This document shows, in pieces, positions 9,428 through 17,205 of a stretch of 64,000 bases of DNA (its first letter is position 1; each line of letters begins with the position of its first letter). The notes beneath the pieces were generated by a model. The model made no database searches and was not told the origin of the DNA. It saw only the letters and a program-made list of their open reading frames with translations. The stretch covers positions 62,001 through 126,000 of the forward strand of contig NZ_JAEEGA010000012.1 of NCBI RefSeq assembly GCF_017829975.1, written 5' to 3'. Origin of the DNA: Vagococcus allomyrinae (GTDB lineage: Bacteria; Bacillota; Bacilli; Lactobacillales; Vagococcaceae). The position numbers were made by a program, and so were the translations under genes.

Positions 9428-10678
9428 TTAGTTTGGTGCTTGGCCAGATAAATGTTCTAAGATTTTTTTGGTATTAGGAGTCGATAGTTCATCATCACTT
9501 AGGCCCCAACCACTATCGTCCACTAAAGCTGCTTTATTTCCTTGAATTGCTTCTAATTTCACAACTAAATCATAAGTTGCATTAGTGTATTGCTGATCAA
9601 TTTTATTATCAAAGACTAATTTTTCTAACAAATTTGGTGTAGTCTCGCTAGCACCAAGAGGACTTGTATAATAGAAATAACCATCTTCAATATTGTAAGC
9701 CCATTTTTTATTAACTAAAGAAGTCGGCGTAACAATGTCCGTACCATATGTAATATGAATACCGGAAATATTCAGTGCATTCTTATCCGTTTGAACACTT
9801 GATGTAGCACCTGAAGTTGTTGGATATTGTCCCACAACCGCTAATGTTCTATTTAACTTTTCTGCACCTAGATTCATAGATGCTGCTTTATAATCATAAT
9901 CAACACCGTATTTAGTGCCTGCGGTTCCCAGTAGAGCTGCCTTAGCAGTCATTGCTTCCGTCGTATTACCTACTAAGGTAGAATTAGCCCAATTTGCTAC
10001 TTCATACTTATAACCATTAGCATAAATTTCATACTCAAGATCAGTCGCCTCAAAAGTCCAATCACTAAAGTTAGCACCTGTATTAACAGGCTTAACTGTA
10101 TGTCTCATCGCCTGATACTTACCCGTTTCGTATTCGAAGAACATGGCATAGTCAAAATCAATATGCTTTTCTCCATTCAGCGGATTTATCGTCTCTGCTC
10201 CTTTACCATAAACTTTGACATTTGCAGGCAAAACTGCTCCGCTTACTTTCACTGCAGAGGTAATATCAGCATAATCAACATTATCTACATATTTCTTGCC
10301 ATCAAATTCAACTGGAATACTGTCTTCTATACTTGGCGTAGCCGCAGCTACCCAACCAGTTGTCGAAGTACTCACCACACCTTTATCAGCCAAGTGTTTT
10401 AAGACTTCCTCATAAGAGACACGAACAAAGACCGACGTCGCTCCCGCATTAGTAACCGTGACTTGTTTGTCTGTTTCAGTGCCAGGAATAATATCCGTTG
10501 GTCGCCAGATTTCCGATACCGTCACACTGCCATCTTTAATCGCCGCAGTCTTCACTCGGTTAATTCGTTGATCCTGAGAACTTATCCAAGCAAACGTTCC
10601 CGATACTGCTGCAATAATTGCTAGCGCTGCTGCGGCAGCCGCTAATTTCTTTTTCTTATTTTTCTTTGTAGACTTCAT
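9428..10678 (-). CDS. BsaA/TasA-like SipW-dependent fibre subunit
   Basis: 416 residues. The N-terminus has a lysine block, an alanine-rich core and VSGTFAWISSQDQRINRV, a textbook SipW-type signal sequence. It is followed by IWRPTDIIPGTETDKQVTVTNAG and VFVRVSYEEVL, which match proteins annotated as BsaA-family SipW-dependent biofilm matrix proteins. EDGYFYYTSPLGASETTPNLLEKL is also family-typical. It lies directly downstream of sipW, and the counterpart in operon 3 (53316-54527) has the same length class and order. Likely the major structural subunit of an extracellular amyloid-like or donor-strand fibre. Regulation would come from the invertible promoter at 12045-13631. Confidence 0.75.
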   Translation of the reverse strand: MKSTKKNKKKKLAAAAAALAIIAAVSGTFAWISSQDQRINRVKTAAIKDGSVTVSEIWRPTDIIPGTETDKQVTVTNAGATSVFVRVSYEEVLKHLADKGVVSTSTTGWVAAATPSIEDSIPVEFDGKKYVDNVDYADITSAVKVSGAVLPANVKVYGKGAETINPLNGEKHIDFDYAMFFEYETGKYQAMRHTVKPVNTGANFSDWTFEATDLEYEIYANGYKYEVANWANSTLVGNTTEAMTAKAALLGTAGTKYGVDYDYKAASMNLGAEKLNRTLAVVGQYPTTSGATSSVQTDKNALNISGIHITYGTDIVTPTSLVNKKWAYNIEDGYFYYTSPLGASETTPNLLEKLVFDNKIDQQYTNATYDLVVKLEAIQGNKAALVDDSGWGLSDDELSTPNTKKILEHLSGQAPN

Positions 10679-10777
10679 TTTCCATCCCCCTATTATTTTG
10701 GTTTATATATTCACATTTGACCTAACAAATGATCCTACCTGTTTACGCGCTACCTACTATTACGAAACAACTGAAAA

Positions 10778-11518
10778 TCATTCAGATGAAAATAGATAAG
10801 CTTTTAATACTAAGAAAAAACCAAAAAGTGACACAACTGTTACCAAACATGCCCAAAATTCAGCACGCACAAAATCGAGAACAGCGCCAACTTTCGGAAC
10901 AGCAAACAGCACTTTTCCAAAAACTCTATCCGCTTCAATCGGCGGGTCATTCGTATTATTAGCATCCCCTTTAGTAATTAAATACGAGCCGGACTCACCA
11001 TTTAATTCGTTCCTTTTTTCAACAACTCGGTGAGTTAAGTAACTGCCACCATCGCCGACAGCAAATGTCACAATATCACCATTTTTCACCTGGTTCCCTT
11101 TCATTCCTCGAACGATGAGAATATCTCCAGCATAAAAACCACCTGATGGGCCGTTTGCCTGTGGTGCCATTGAATTAGACATAACCGTATAAAAACGATA
11201 GCCCAAAATTGACGCATTTGAGTTAGAACTGAAGGAAAACATCAAAGCCATTAACAAAATACCAAGCGTTATTCCATAGAAAAGTAAATTGTAGCCAAAC
11301 GAAAGACATTTTTTTGAGATAGACCTCGACTCTTTTCCACGTTGCTCTTGACGAATATACTCCGCTCGCGTTTTAAGAGCCTGCTTTTTTGAAGAACGCC
11401 TCTTTCGTCGGTGCTGTTTTTCGTCTATTCTTCTTTTCGATTTATCTCTATTATTGTCATGGATCTGAGACTGACGAACCGATGGCCGTTTCTTTTTTCG
11501 TTTACGCTGTACTGCCAC
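10778..11518 (-). CDS. sipW: SipW-type (ER-type) signal peptidase I
   Basis: 246 residues. The N-terminal 80 residues are highly basic (KRKKKRPS, KRRRSSKK-like) and precede a transmembrane helix. Catalytic serine is in VMSNSMAP. The second catalytic region is THRVVEK, with histidine in place of the lysine of bacterial-type enzymes, as in ER-type SipW; ITKGDANNTNDP and ADRVFGKV follow, and a C-terminal transmembrane helix ends the protein. It starts with GTG (11518) after GGGGGAGAG. It is the first gene of operon 1 and presumably processes the downstream TasA-like proteins. The leader from the invertible element to this start is about 530 bases. Confidence 0.85.
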   Translation of the reverse strand: MAVQRKRKKKRPSVRQSQIHDNNRDKSKRRIDEKQHRRKRRSSKKQALKTRAEYIRQEQRGKESRSISKKCLSFGYNLLFYGITLGILLMALMFSFSSNSNASILGYRFYTVMSNSMAPQANGPSGGFYAGDILIVRGMKGNQVKNGDIVTFAVGDGGSYLTHRVVEKRNELNGESGSYLITKGDANNTNDPPIEADRVFGKVLFAVPKVGAVLDFVRAEFWACLVTVVSLFGFFLVLKAYLFSSE

Positions 11519-12044
11519 TCAATCTCTCCCCCTCATAATCTCTCAACATACACAAGAGACACCCAAAATTCCTTCGTAAATCGAATTTAGCAATCTAAGT
11601 CTATATACATCCCGTAAAATAATCGGAACATACAGCTCCATTGGATTATCAACATAATGACGAGCATAGAGTGGTGCTTTCAGCTTCTTTTTAGCTGAAA
11701 GTTTAACGATTGATCGTCATTATTTAATAGGAGCTATATATCTATTATAAAAACAACATTTATATGAACGAGCCTTCTCTTCAGCAATATCAATGAAATT
11801 TCAAGGAAACTTGTCGATTATTGAAAAACTGACACTAAATGAATTTTGCTCATCTAAGATTCACTTGATTTATGTCTCAAATAAGTCCATATCCCCTTGA
11901 GATTCTATGCTTTTTAAGTGACTTTTGTTCAATTTTTATGTAATCTATGAGAGAGGTGTTTTTCTCCAAACGTCGTTGTCGCCATATTTTTTTCTTGTTG
12001 CCAAAAAGAATTAACTACTTTCCTTAGTTTTTTCGATGATTGTG
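11519..12044. other. Non-coding leader between switch 1 and sipW
   Basis: Roughly 525 bases with no convincing gene on either strand. It carries the palindromic repeat at 11605-11742; the remainder is AT-rich. If the adjacent element inverts, this becomes the 5' untranslated region of operon 1. I see no recognisable riboswitch or T-box. Confidence 0.6.
11605..11742. repeat. Palindromic intergenic repeat, copy A
   Basis: About 138 bases with terminal inverted repeats. The left arm contains AGCTCCATTGGATTATC and AATGACGA; the right arm contains TCGTCATTATTTAATAGGAGCT. An inner perfect 9-bp hairpin, CTTTCAGCT/AGCTGAAAG, lies at 11677-11685 and 11693-11701. A similar copy lies at 32901-33037 and a shortened one at 61237-61271. 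No open reading frame is inside, so it resembles a MITE-like or BOX/RUP-like element. Confidence 0.65.
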
Positions 12045-12067
12045 TCTTGTTTTAAAGAAAAACAAGA
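12045..12067. repeat. Left inverted repeat of switch 1 (recombination site)
   Basis: A 23-bp sequence with core CTTGTTTTAAAGAAAAACAA. Its exact reverse complement is at 13609-13631, giving a 1.59-kb segment bounded by inverted repeats. Each copy is also an imperfect palindrome (CTTGTTTT/AAAACAAG). The flanking bases differ, so the match ends sharply at 23 bp. Confidence 0.85.
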
Positions 12068-12073
12068 CACACG

Positions 12074-12121
12074 AAAAAAAAGCCCTGATAATCACCAGTT
12101 CATTCACTGAACTGACGGCTT
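12074..12121 (-). terminator. Terminator downstream of recombinase 1
   Basis: Read on the minus strand: AAGCC, then CAGTTCA-GTGAA-TGAACTG, then GGGCTT running into eight T. It would stop recombinase transcription before the left inverted repeat and so insulate operon 1 from the recombinase promoter. Confidence 0.6.
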
Positions 12122-12131
12122 CAAGGACGGC
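12113..12131 (+). promoter_or_regulatory. Paired TGACGG arm-type site, left end of switch 1
   Basis: TGACGGC, five bases, then GGACGGC: a 12-bp-periodic direct repeat 46 bases inside the left inverted repeat. The same layout recurs at 13400, 31404 and 32641. This resembles arm-type integrase sites of the kind bound by an AP2-like N-terminal domain; the binding is inferred. Confidence 0.65.
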
Positions 12132-12284
12132 GTTTAAGAAAAGTATGCGCATTTTATCTTTACAAAATAAGTGACCATGATTTGTAGCTTTCATGACAAA
12201 TAAACGTTTATTTAACCACGATTACGAACGGATGTTTTTTGAACTTCATAGTTAAAATAAACAGATTCTTTTTGGTTGTTTTTT

Positions 12285-13379
12285 TTAAAAAGAGGTGATT
12301 TGTTGAATAGCTGCCTGCTTTTCAGAAAAAAATGTCGTGGTATAAACATCTAAAGTAGTTTTAATGGAACTATGACCCATTAAAGCACTAACAGCAGCGA
12401 TGTTTATCCCCATTTCTACACATCTCGTGGCAAATGTATGGCGTAATGAGTGAAAGGATATGCCAGACCAGCCAAAATGCATTGTTAACTCCCTAAAATG
12501 CCGATCAACCGCTCTTGGTTCCAAAGGACGCCCTGCTATCTCCATAACATAAGAACTGGTAGACTGTAAATACTTCCTCTTTAACAGCTGCAACAACTGC
12601 CTTGATAAAGGAATCTCCCGTATCGAATGAGCTGTTTTAGGACTATTTTCGGTCAAAATAGTTCCTTTACCACATTTTTGAGTGATTCGCTGACGAGTTC
12701 TCTGAACCGATAAATAGCTATCATCAAAATTGATATCTTCCCACTTTAGGCCACAAATCTCTCCAACTCGCATACCTGTTTCTAAAGCAAGAACAATTGG
12801 AAAGCCTTTTTCAGAATCATGAGCTACTTTCATAATTTTCTGTTGTTGAGCTTGAGACAATGCTTTAGTTTTGCTGATTTCTGTCTTTGGTAATCGACAC
12901 CCTTCACAAGGATTATCAACTCTAAAACGCTGTTTTTTAGCACTCTCCATCCCAGATTGAACCAACCTAAAAATTACCCGAATCGAGGAAGATGATAGTT
13001 TTGATTCAAAATTATCAACCCAGTCTTGAATGTCCTCCTGAGTTAACTTGACTAATTTTTTTTGGCCAATGTCAGGAAAGACATATGTATGAAGCTTATG
13101 ATGATAGCTCGCATATGTACTGTGTTTCACCCTTGGCCCTATATGATGTTCCAACCAATATTCAAACCACTCCCTCAAGGTTCCATAGTAAGCATTAACT
13201 GACTGTTTTTCAAACTGATAGTCCGCACGTTGGCGAATAACTTCTTCTTTTACCGCTTTATATGAATCCCCATAAATATACCCATAATACAAAGTTTTAT
13301 TCTCTTTCCTACCTTTAGGATATCGGCCTTCCCAACGGCCATCCTTCCGTTTATAAATATTCAACCCTCGTTTTGACAT
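12285..13379 (-). CDS. Tyrosine recombinase (DNA invertase of switch 1)
   Basis: 364 residues. The N-terminal 60 residues (NIYKRKDGRWEGRY, then a short strand/helix) look like the arm-binding domain of Tn916-type integrases. A SAM-like core-binding domain follows (residues ~65-165), then the catalytic domain. Catalytic residues are visible: arginine in LETGMRVGEICGL, the HxxR box SFHSLRHTFATR, histidine in LMGHSSIKTT and the tyrosine in DVYTTTF. It is intact. It lies inside a segment bounded by 23-bp inverted repeats with paired TGACGG sites near each end, so inversion of that segment is its likely job. The homologue at 31528-32623 is broken and might be served in trans. Confidence 0.9.
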   Translation of the reverse strand: MSKRGLNIYKRKDGRWEGRYPKGRKENKTLYYGYIYGDSYKAVKEEVIRQRADYQFEKQSVNAYYGTLREWFEYWLEHHIGPRVKHSTYASYHHKLHTYVFPDIGQKKLVKLTQEDIQDWVDNFESKLSSSSIRVIFRLVQSGMESAKKQRFRVDNPCEGCRLPKTEISKTKALSQAQQQKIMKVAHDSEKGFPIVLALETGMRVGEICGLKWEDINFDDSYLSVQRTRQRITQKCGKGTILTENSPKTAHSIREIPLSRQLLQLLKRKYLQSTSSYVMEIAGRPLEPRAVDRHFRELTMHFGWSGISFHSLRHTFATRCVEMGINIAAVSALMGHSSIKTTLDVYTTTFFSEKQAAIQQITSF

Positions 13380-13399
13380 TGCAATTCACTCCTTAAATC

Positions 13400-13418
13400 T
13401 GACGGCGAAACTGACGGC
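13400..13418 (+). promoter_or_regulatory. Paired TGACGG arm-type site, right end of switch 1
   Basis: TGACGGC-GAAAC-TGACGGC with a 12-bp period, just upstream of the recombinase start and 190 bases from the right inverted repeat. The equivalent spacing in switch 2 is 187 bases. Binding here could also autoregulate the recombinase. Confidence 0.65.
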
Positions 13419-13550
13419 GATTAAAAACACCCCGTAAGTCAAGCGAGATACTGTGTTAAGGGCCGATCTCCCAACGTTGGCCAAGGATTAATTAACCTAA
13501 GCTAATAAAACTACCCCTTAGTTAATAATCAATTTACAAAAGAAAAGGGC

Positions 13551-13579
13551 TTGACAAATAGTTTCAAAAAAACTATCCT
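13551..13579 (+). promoter_or_regulatory. Promoter inside switch 1, pointing away from operon 1
   Basis: TTGACA at 13551-13556, a 17-base spacer and TATCCT at 13574-13579, followed by a small hairpin (AGAGC/GCTCT). It reads rightward into the terminator at 13604-13640 and no plus-strand gene follows. After inversion it would lie near 12100 and read into sipW. Switch 2 has a near-identical promoter context. Confidence 0.8.
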
Positions 13580-13603
13580 ATAAGAAGAGCCCAATGCTCT
13601 GGC

Positions 13604-13640
13604 AAAAATCTTGTTTTTCTTTAAAACAAGATTTTTTTTA
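13604..13640 (+). terminator. Terminator formed by the right inverted repeat of switch 1
   Basis: AATCTTGTTTT, loop TCTTT, AAAACAAGATT, then a run of T. The hairpin is the recombination repeat itself; the T-run lies outside the segment. In the inverted state the repeat would be followed by ACACAATC instead, without a U-tract, so transcription could continue. Confidence 0.8.
13609..13631. repeat. Right inverted repeat of switch 1 (recombination site)
   Basis: Exact 23-bp reverse complement of 12045-12067 (core CTTGTTTTTCTTTAAAACAA). It shares the CTTGTTTT/AAAACA core with the switch 2 repeats but differs in the five central bases (TCTTT versus TACAT). Confidence 0.85.
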
Positions 13641-14335
13641 ATCTCATACACATTGGAAACTCTCTTTAATCAACCCAGTTACTTTAATCCCTATGACTCA
13701 GTATCATTACTTCAAATCGCGTCTTCCCCGTAACTAACTCCCCTATCATTCTTATAAAGATTCGTTTCAATTAATTTTACTTCTATAAACTTCATACAAT
13801 TGATTTAATAAACTGCACCATCATCTCTGATATCCCCATAACAACACAACTCTAAACGTTTACAATTCATTTACGCACAATAATCACATGTTTCATATTA
13901 AGTAACACATAAATAACGATAATAATCTATTTATTCACACGACTAAAAATACTTATCAACATACCTTACTTCAAGTGAATAAACGCACATAAACACACAA
14001 ACTGTAGTAACAAACAACCTTTTTATGAACTTATTCACGCAGGCTATCTTTCGAAAAACGACCTTATCGTAAATAACATTAAAATAACCAATTGAATTTT
14101 ATTGTATAAAATTAAGCATACCTTAAGGACTTTGTAGTGTCAAGATGAGCACAGCAACAAAATGTACGCGATAATTGAAACAAACCAACAGTTAATTTTC
14201 CTTTCATTTAAGATTAAGATTCATTATTCACAAAATCCTTGCCGACCATTTCAAAGAATTTCCACTAAATTTCAGCACAAAAAAGCTCCATCCACACTCA
14301 CCATTTCAAGTACAGACGAAGACGACTTATCCATA
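13641..14335. other. AT-rich intergenic region right of switch 1
   Basis: About 700 bases without a supported gene. It contains three copies of TTATTCAC (13931-13938 plus, 13975-13982 minus, 14031-14038 plus) and the 12-mer TTCGAAAAACGA at 14050, whose reverse complement recurs within the switch 3 promoter. These could be sites for a regulator; function unknown. Confidence 0.4.
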
Positions 14336-14950
14336 TTATTTCAATTTAAACTCTGAAATAGGCCAAACAGTCAGCACTATTTCCTTTTTTATCTCAGACC
14401 TTGCTATCATACCAAAGCTCTCACTTCGACTATCCAGGGAAATAATCCGATTATCCCCCATCACAAAATACTGTCCCTCAGGAACCACAAGACTAAAATC
14501 ACTTGTAAAACAACGAGCTTCCTCCGCTCTTTGTTGATAATCAGTATGACCCGCATACACTTTCTTTAGTTTATCTTGATAAAATTCAATCTGATATGGC
14601 AAAAGAAAGGTTTCATTAATGATTTTACCATCAACCCTTAATTCATCCTCAACCATGTCAATCTGTTCTCCTGGTAACCCAATAATTCGTTTTAAATAAT
14701 TAGTATCGGAAACATCCCCTTTCTGTATCATAACCACATCAAACCTTGAAATTTGAGAATAGTTAACCCCGACTAACCGTTGTTGATCAACATAAGCAGG
14801 AGCCATTGAATCACCGAAAACCGTGATGATTTCCCAATAAAAAATCCTTGATAAGATCAGTAGGAGTAAGCGCAGTAAGAAACCATACCTTCTTTTGATG
14901 TATTCCCTCACTCTCACCACCATGCCTCCTCCCTGATCTTTCGTGCTCAT
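14336..14950 (-). CDS. lepB: Signal peptidase I (bacterial type)
   Basis: 204 residues. One N-terminal transmembrane helix (FLLRLLLLILSRIFYW) is followed by the catalytic serine box FGDSMAPA, the lysine box YLKRIIGLPGEQI and the conserved GDNRIISLDSR. It is a Ser-Lys bacterial enzyme, unlike the two SipW-type enzymes in this window. Its start overlaps the CPBP protease by four bases (ATGA), so it is the last gene of a three-gene operon; a second possible start at ATG 14923 has a stronger ribosome site. Placed beside the pilus operon, it may serve secretion of the large adhesins. That link is speculative. Confidence 0.85.
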   Translation of the reverse strand: MSTKDQGGGMVVRVREYIKRRYGFLLRLLLLILSRIFYWEIITVFGDSMAPAYVDQQRLVGVNYSQISRFDVVMIQKGDVSDTNYLKRIIGLPGEQIDMVEDELRVDGKIINETFLLPYQIEFYQDKLKKVYAGHTDYQQRAEEARCFTSDFSLVVPEGQYFVMGDNRIISLDSRSESFGMIARSEIKKEIVLTVWPISEFKLK

Positions 14951-15693
14951 AACATTAACAGAAACCCAATAAAATTATTAAGCATATGAGCAAAAATTGA
15001 CGCTTCGATTCGCTGCGTTTTATAATAAATACCGCCTAATCCCAGTGCCATCACAAAATACAAGATAAAACTTTCTAAATTAGTTGGCGAATGAGCCAAC
15101 GTAAACGCAATCGCACAAACAAAAAAGCCAACTAAAGGTAACTTTCTAAAAACAACAGAAAAAATCCCACGATACATAATCTCCTCAGTAATCGGCGCAA
15201 CAATCACAATCGAGATAAACATGGTAATCTTAGAAGACCGAATAAAAATCCCTTCCAAAGCACTTTGATTCGCAGTAGTAAACTCTGGTTGAAAATACAT
15301 GACCAACTGTTCCAATGCCAATGAAGCCGCCACTAAGATCACGCCATAACTAATTATTTGAATAATTTCCTTTCTGGCAAAAGGGCTATGAGAAAAAAAT
15401 GCAACATTTTTTCTCTTAAATAACCATAAAATTCCCAATAAAATCAATATTTGCACTAAATTAATGAACCAAGGATAACTCATTTCGTCCATAATTTTTT
15501 GAGCCATCTCATTCGGATCAACCGTTAATAACTCCTCATTGTATACCAACACTTTCTTCATCATTTGTGGCACCATCACAATCACTTGCCCCAACAGATT
15601 CAACACGAAATACAAACACAATAAAAAGACAGCATAACCAGTTGATATTTGCGTTTCTTTTTCTTCGATTTTAATTTGTTCCTGTAATAACAT
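14947..15693 (-). CDS. CPBP-family intramembrane metalloprotease (CAAX-protease-like)
   Basis: 248 residues with about seven hydrophobic segments. The active-site motifs of the CPBP family are present in order: PITEEIMYRG (EExxxR), AFTLAHSP (FxxxH) and HMLNNFIG (HxxxN). Family members process membrane peptides or give bacteriocin self-protection; the substrate here is unknown. The stop overlaps the start of lepB, and the upstream lipoprotein gene ends 75 bases away, consistent with one envelope-processing operon. Confidence 0.85.
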   Translation of the reverse strand: MLLQEQIKIEEKETQISTGYAVFLLCLYFVLNLLGQVIVMVPQMMKKVLVYNEELLTVDPNEMAQKIMDEMSYPWFINLVQILILLGILWLFKRKNVAFFSHSPFARKEIIQIISYGVILVAASLALEQLVMYFQPEFTTANQSALEGIFIRSSKITMFISIVIVAPITEEIMYRGIFSVVFRKLPLVGFFVCAIAFTLAHSPTNLESFILYFVMALGLGGIYYKTQRIEASIFAHMLNNFIGFLLML

Positions 15694-15769
15694 ACGTCAC
15701 TTCCTATTATTAATTAGTCTTCCCACTGATATTTCTACAGACCGATCTATCGAGAACCGCACTATCAAC

Positions 15770-16684
15770 TCAATTGATGTGTTTTTCAAAATGCTGATAA
15801 TCCTTTGGTGTAGTCCAATCGCCTCCCCACTCATAACCACGATCCATAAATAGCTGATAAATCAGATCCCCAGGAGCAATCATCATCTGAGCAATTTCTT
15901 TATCAAATTGTGACTTGTCTCGTTCTCGATAACTACTAGCATTGGCTGGTAAAACAAGTTCTTCTCTGACATACGGATTGATTAACGGATTAATATCAAT
16001 TGCCAAACCATAGGAATGATAAGAAACCTCAGCACTGCCTTCAATCGGACGATGGCAAAAAGCCGACGTATTATTGTGGCTCATGGACAACTCATCATCT
16101 GCTTGATATTTTTCCACTAAGGAGATTTCTTCTATCGGATACTTTTCTTCGAATAAGTGACTAAAAATTTCCACCATATCTTGCGCAAGATACTGATTGA
16201 CAATCAGTTCACCTGTTTGATTTTTCCCCTTGAGATCAATATACAAGACATTCACTAGCCTTAGCTCTGTATAATCAACAGGCGTCCCCTCTCGATAACT
16301 GTACCCCGATATTTTCTGAATCATCTCGTCTGATAGTACTTGATAGGTAAATCCTTCCTGAAAAACAACTTCTTCTTTTCCCAAATATTGAAGAATTGGA
16401 CTTACCAGCTGTAGCGACTGTCCCGCAACTAAGGCCTCAGGGACGACTTCCTGATTCCATTCCTTTAATTTCTCCTCAGTCACATTAAATTTTCTAGCAA
16501 TCTTGCTAAATGTATCCCCCGCAACAACCTCATACGCATCAAAATGAGGCTCTTTCTCTTTTATCAGTGGCGACTCTTTCGACTTTTCATTGTTAGTGAT
16601 AACTATCTCTGGTGCTTTCTCTTTACAACCTGATAACATCAGTAACACTAATACGACACTGAGTAATAATCTTCGTACACTCAT
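15770..16684 (-). CDS. LysM lipoprotein with M15-type peptidase domain
   Basis: 304 residues. A lipoprotein signal ends MLSGC (lipobox cysteine around residue 20). Residues ~50-95 form a LysM domain (YEVVAGDTFSKIARKFNV, then WNQE). The C-terminal half has the M15 zinc peptidase pattern: SMSHNNTSAFCHRP, YHSYGLAIDINP (HxxxxxxD) and a terminal DYQHFEKH supplying the third ligand. It resembles L-Ala-D-Glu or D-Ala-D-Ala peptidases. Predicted to be surface-exposed, held by lipid and peptidoglycan binding, and to trim peptidoglycan, perhaps to make room for pili. It is first in the operon with the CPBP protease and lepB. Confidence 0.8.
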   Translation of the reverse strand: MSVRRLLLSVVLVLLMLSGCKEKAPEIVITNNEKSKESPLIKEKEPHFDAYEVVAGDTFSKIARKFNVTEEKLKEWNQEVVPEALVAGQSLQLVSPILQYLGKEEVVFQEGFTYQVLSDEMIQKISGYSYREGTPVDYTELRLVNVLYIDLKGKNQTGELIVNQYLAQDMVEIFSHLFEEKYPIEEISLVEKYQADDELSMSHNNTSAFCHRPIEGSAEVSYHSYGLAIDINPLINPYVREELVLPANASSYRERDKSQFDKEIAQMMIAPGDLIYQLFMDRGYEWGGDWTTPKDYQHFEKHIN

Positions 16685-17205
16685 CCTCTTACCCCACTCA
16701 TTCTGGCCAAACTGCTAGTTTATCCTTTTTAATCATCCAATATACTCATTCAAACCGCATCAATACAAGGAGTAATATTACTAGCTTCACATTATAGAAG
16801 CAATACTATCAAACCTTCATAATGCCCTTAGCGACCTTTGTCGCAAATCGAAAAAATCATTTTTTTTACTTTCCTCTTATGAGTAAATACATCATATCAA
16901 AAAGAAAACACAACAAAAACTCGTTTATCGAACGAATGCCATATTTTTTTTCGATTCTAATATCTATCAAAAAAATGCAGCAATTTGACTCACATGATTA
17001 AATCATTTATATTCGTTGAAACTCAATATGGTACATCATTTATTGAAAAGATTAACAGCGTAAGTCAACGATAATAATCCTAGGAATGATTCCACTGGGA
17101 AATTGCATAACCATTCATGACAGATAGAACTATAGCGAAAATAGAGTAAGAGGATTTCCCTTTTACTCTATTTCTTCACTAATCATTAATATTCATAAAA
17201 CTTGA
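16685..17205. other. Intergenic region between pilus operon 2 and the envelope operon
   Basis: About 520 bases without a gene. It holds the hairpin at 17139-17173 on the pilus side and presumably the promoter of the lipoprotein operon; a TATAAT lies near 16793 on the minus strand but its -35 is weak. Nothing else stands out. Confidence 0.5.
17139..17173 (-). terminator. Probable terminator of pilus operon 2
   Basis: An 11-bp perfect stem AAATAGAGTAA/TTACTCTATTT with a 13-base loop, 30 bases after the last pilus gene. The T-run on the minus strand is short (TTTT), so strength is uncertain. Confidence 0.55.

Noticed and set aside
11677-11701. Hairpin in the sipW leader as a T-box or riboswitch
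   Set aside because: It is part of a repeat also found elsewhere, with no T-box consensus.
14162-14356. 64-codon plus-strand frame
   Set aside because: No ribosome site, no family resemblance, overlaps the end of lepB.
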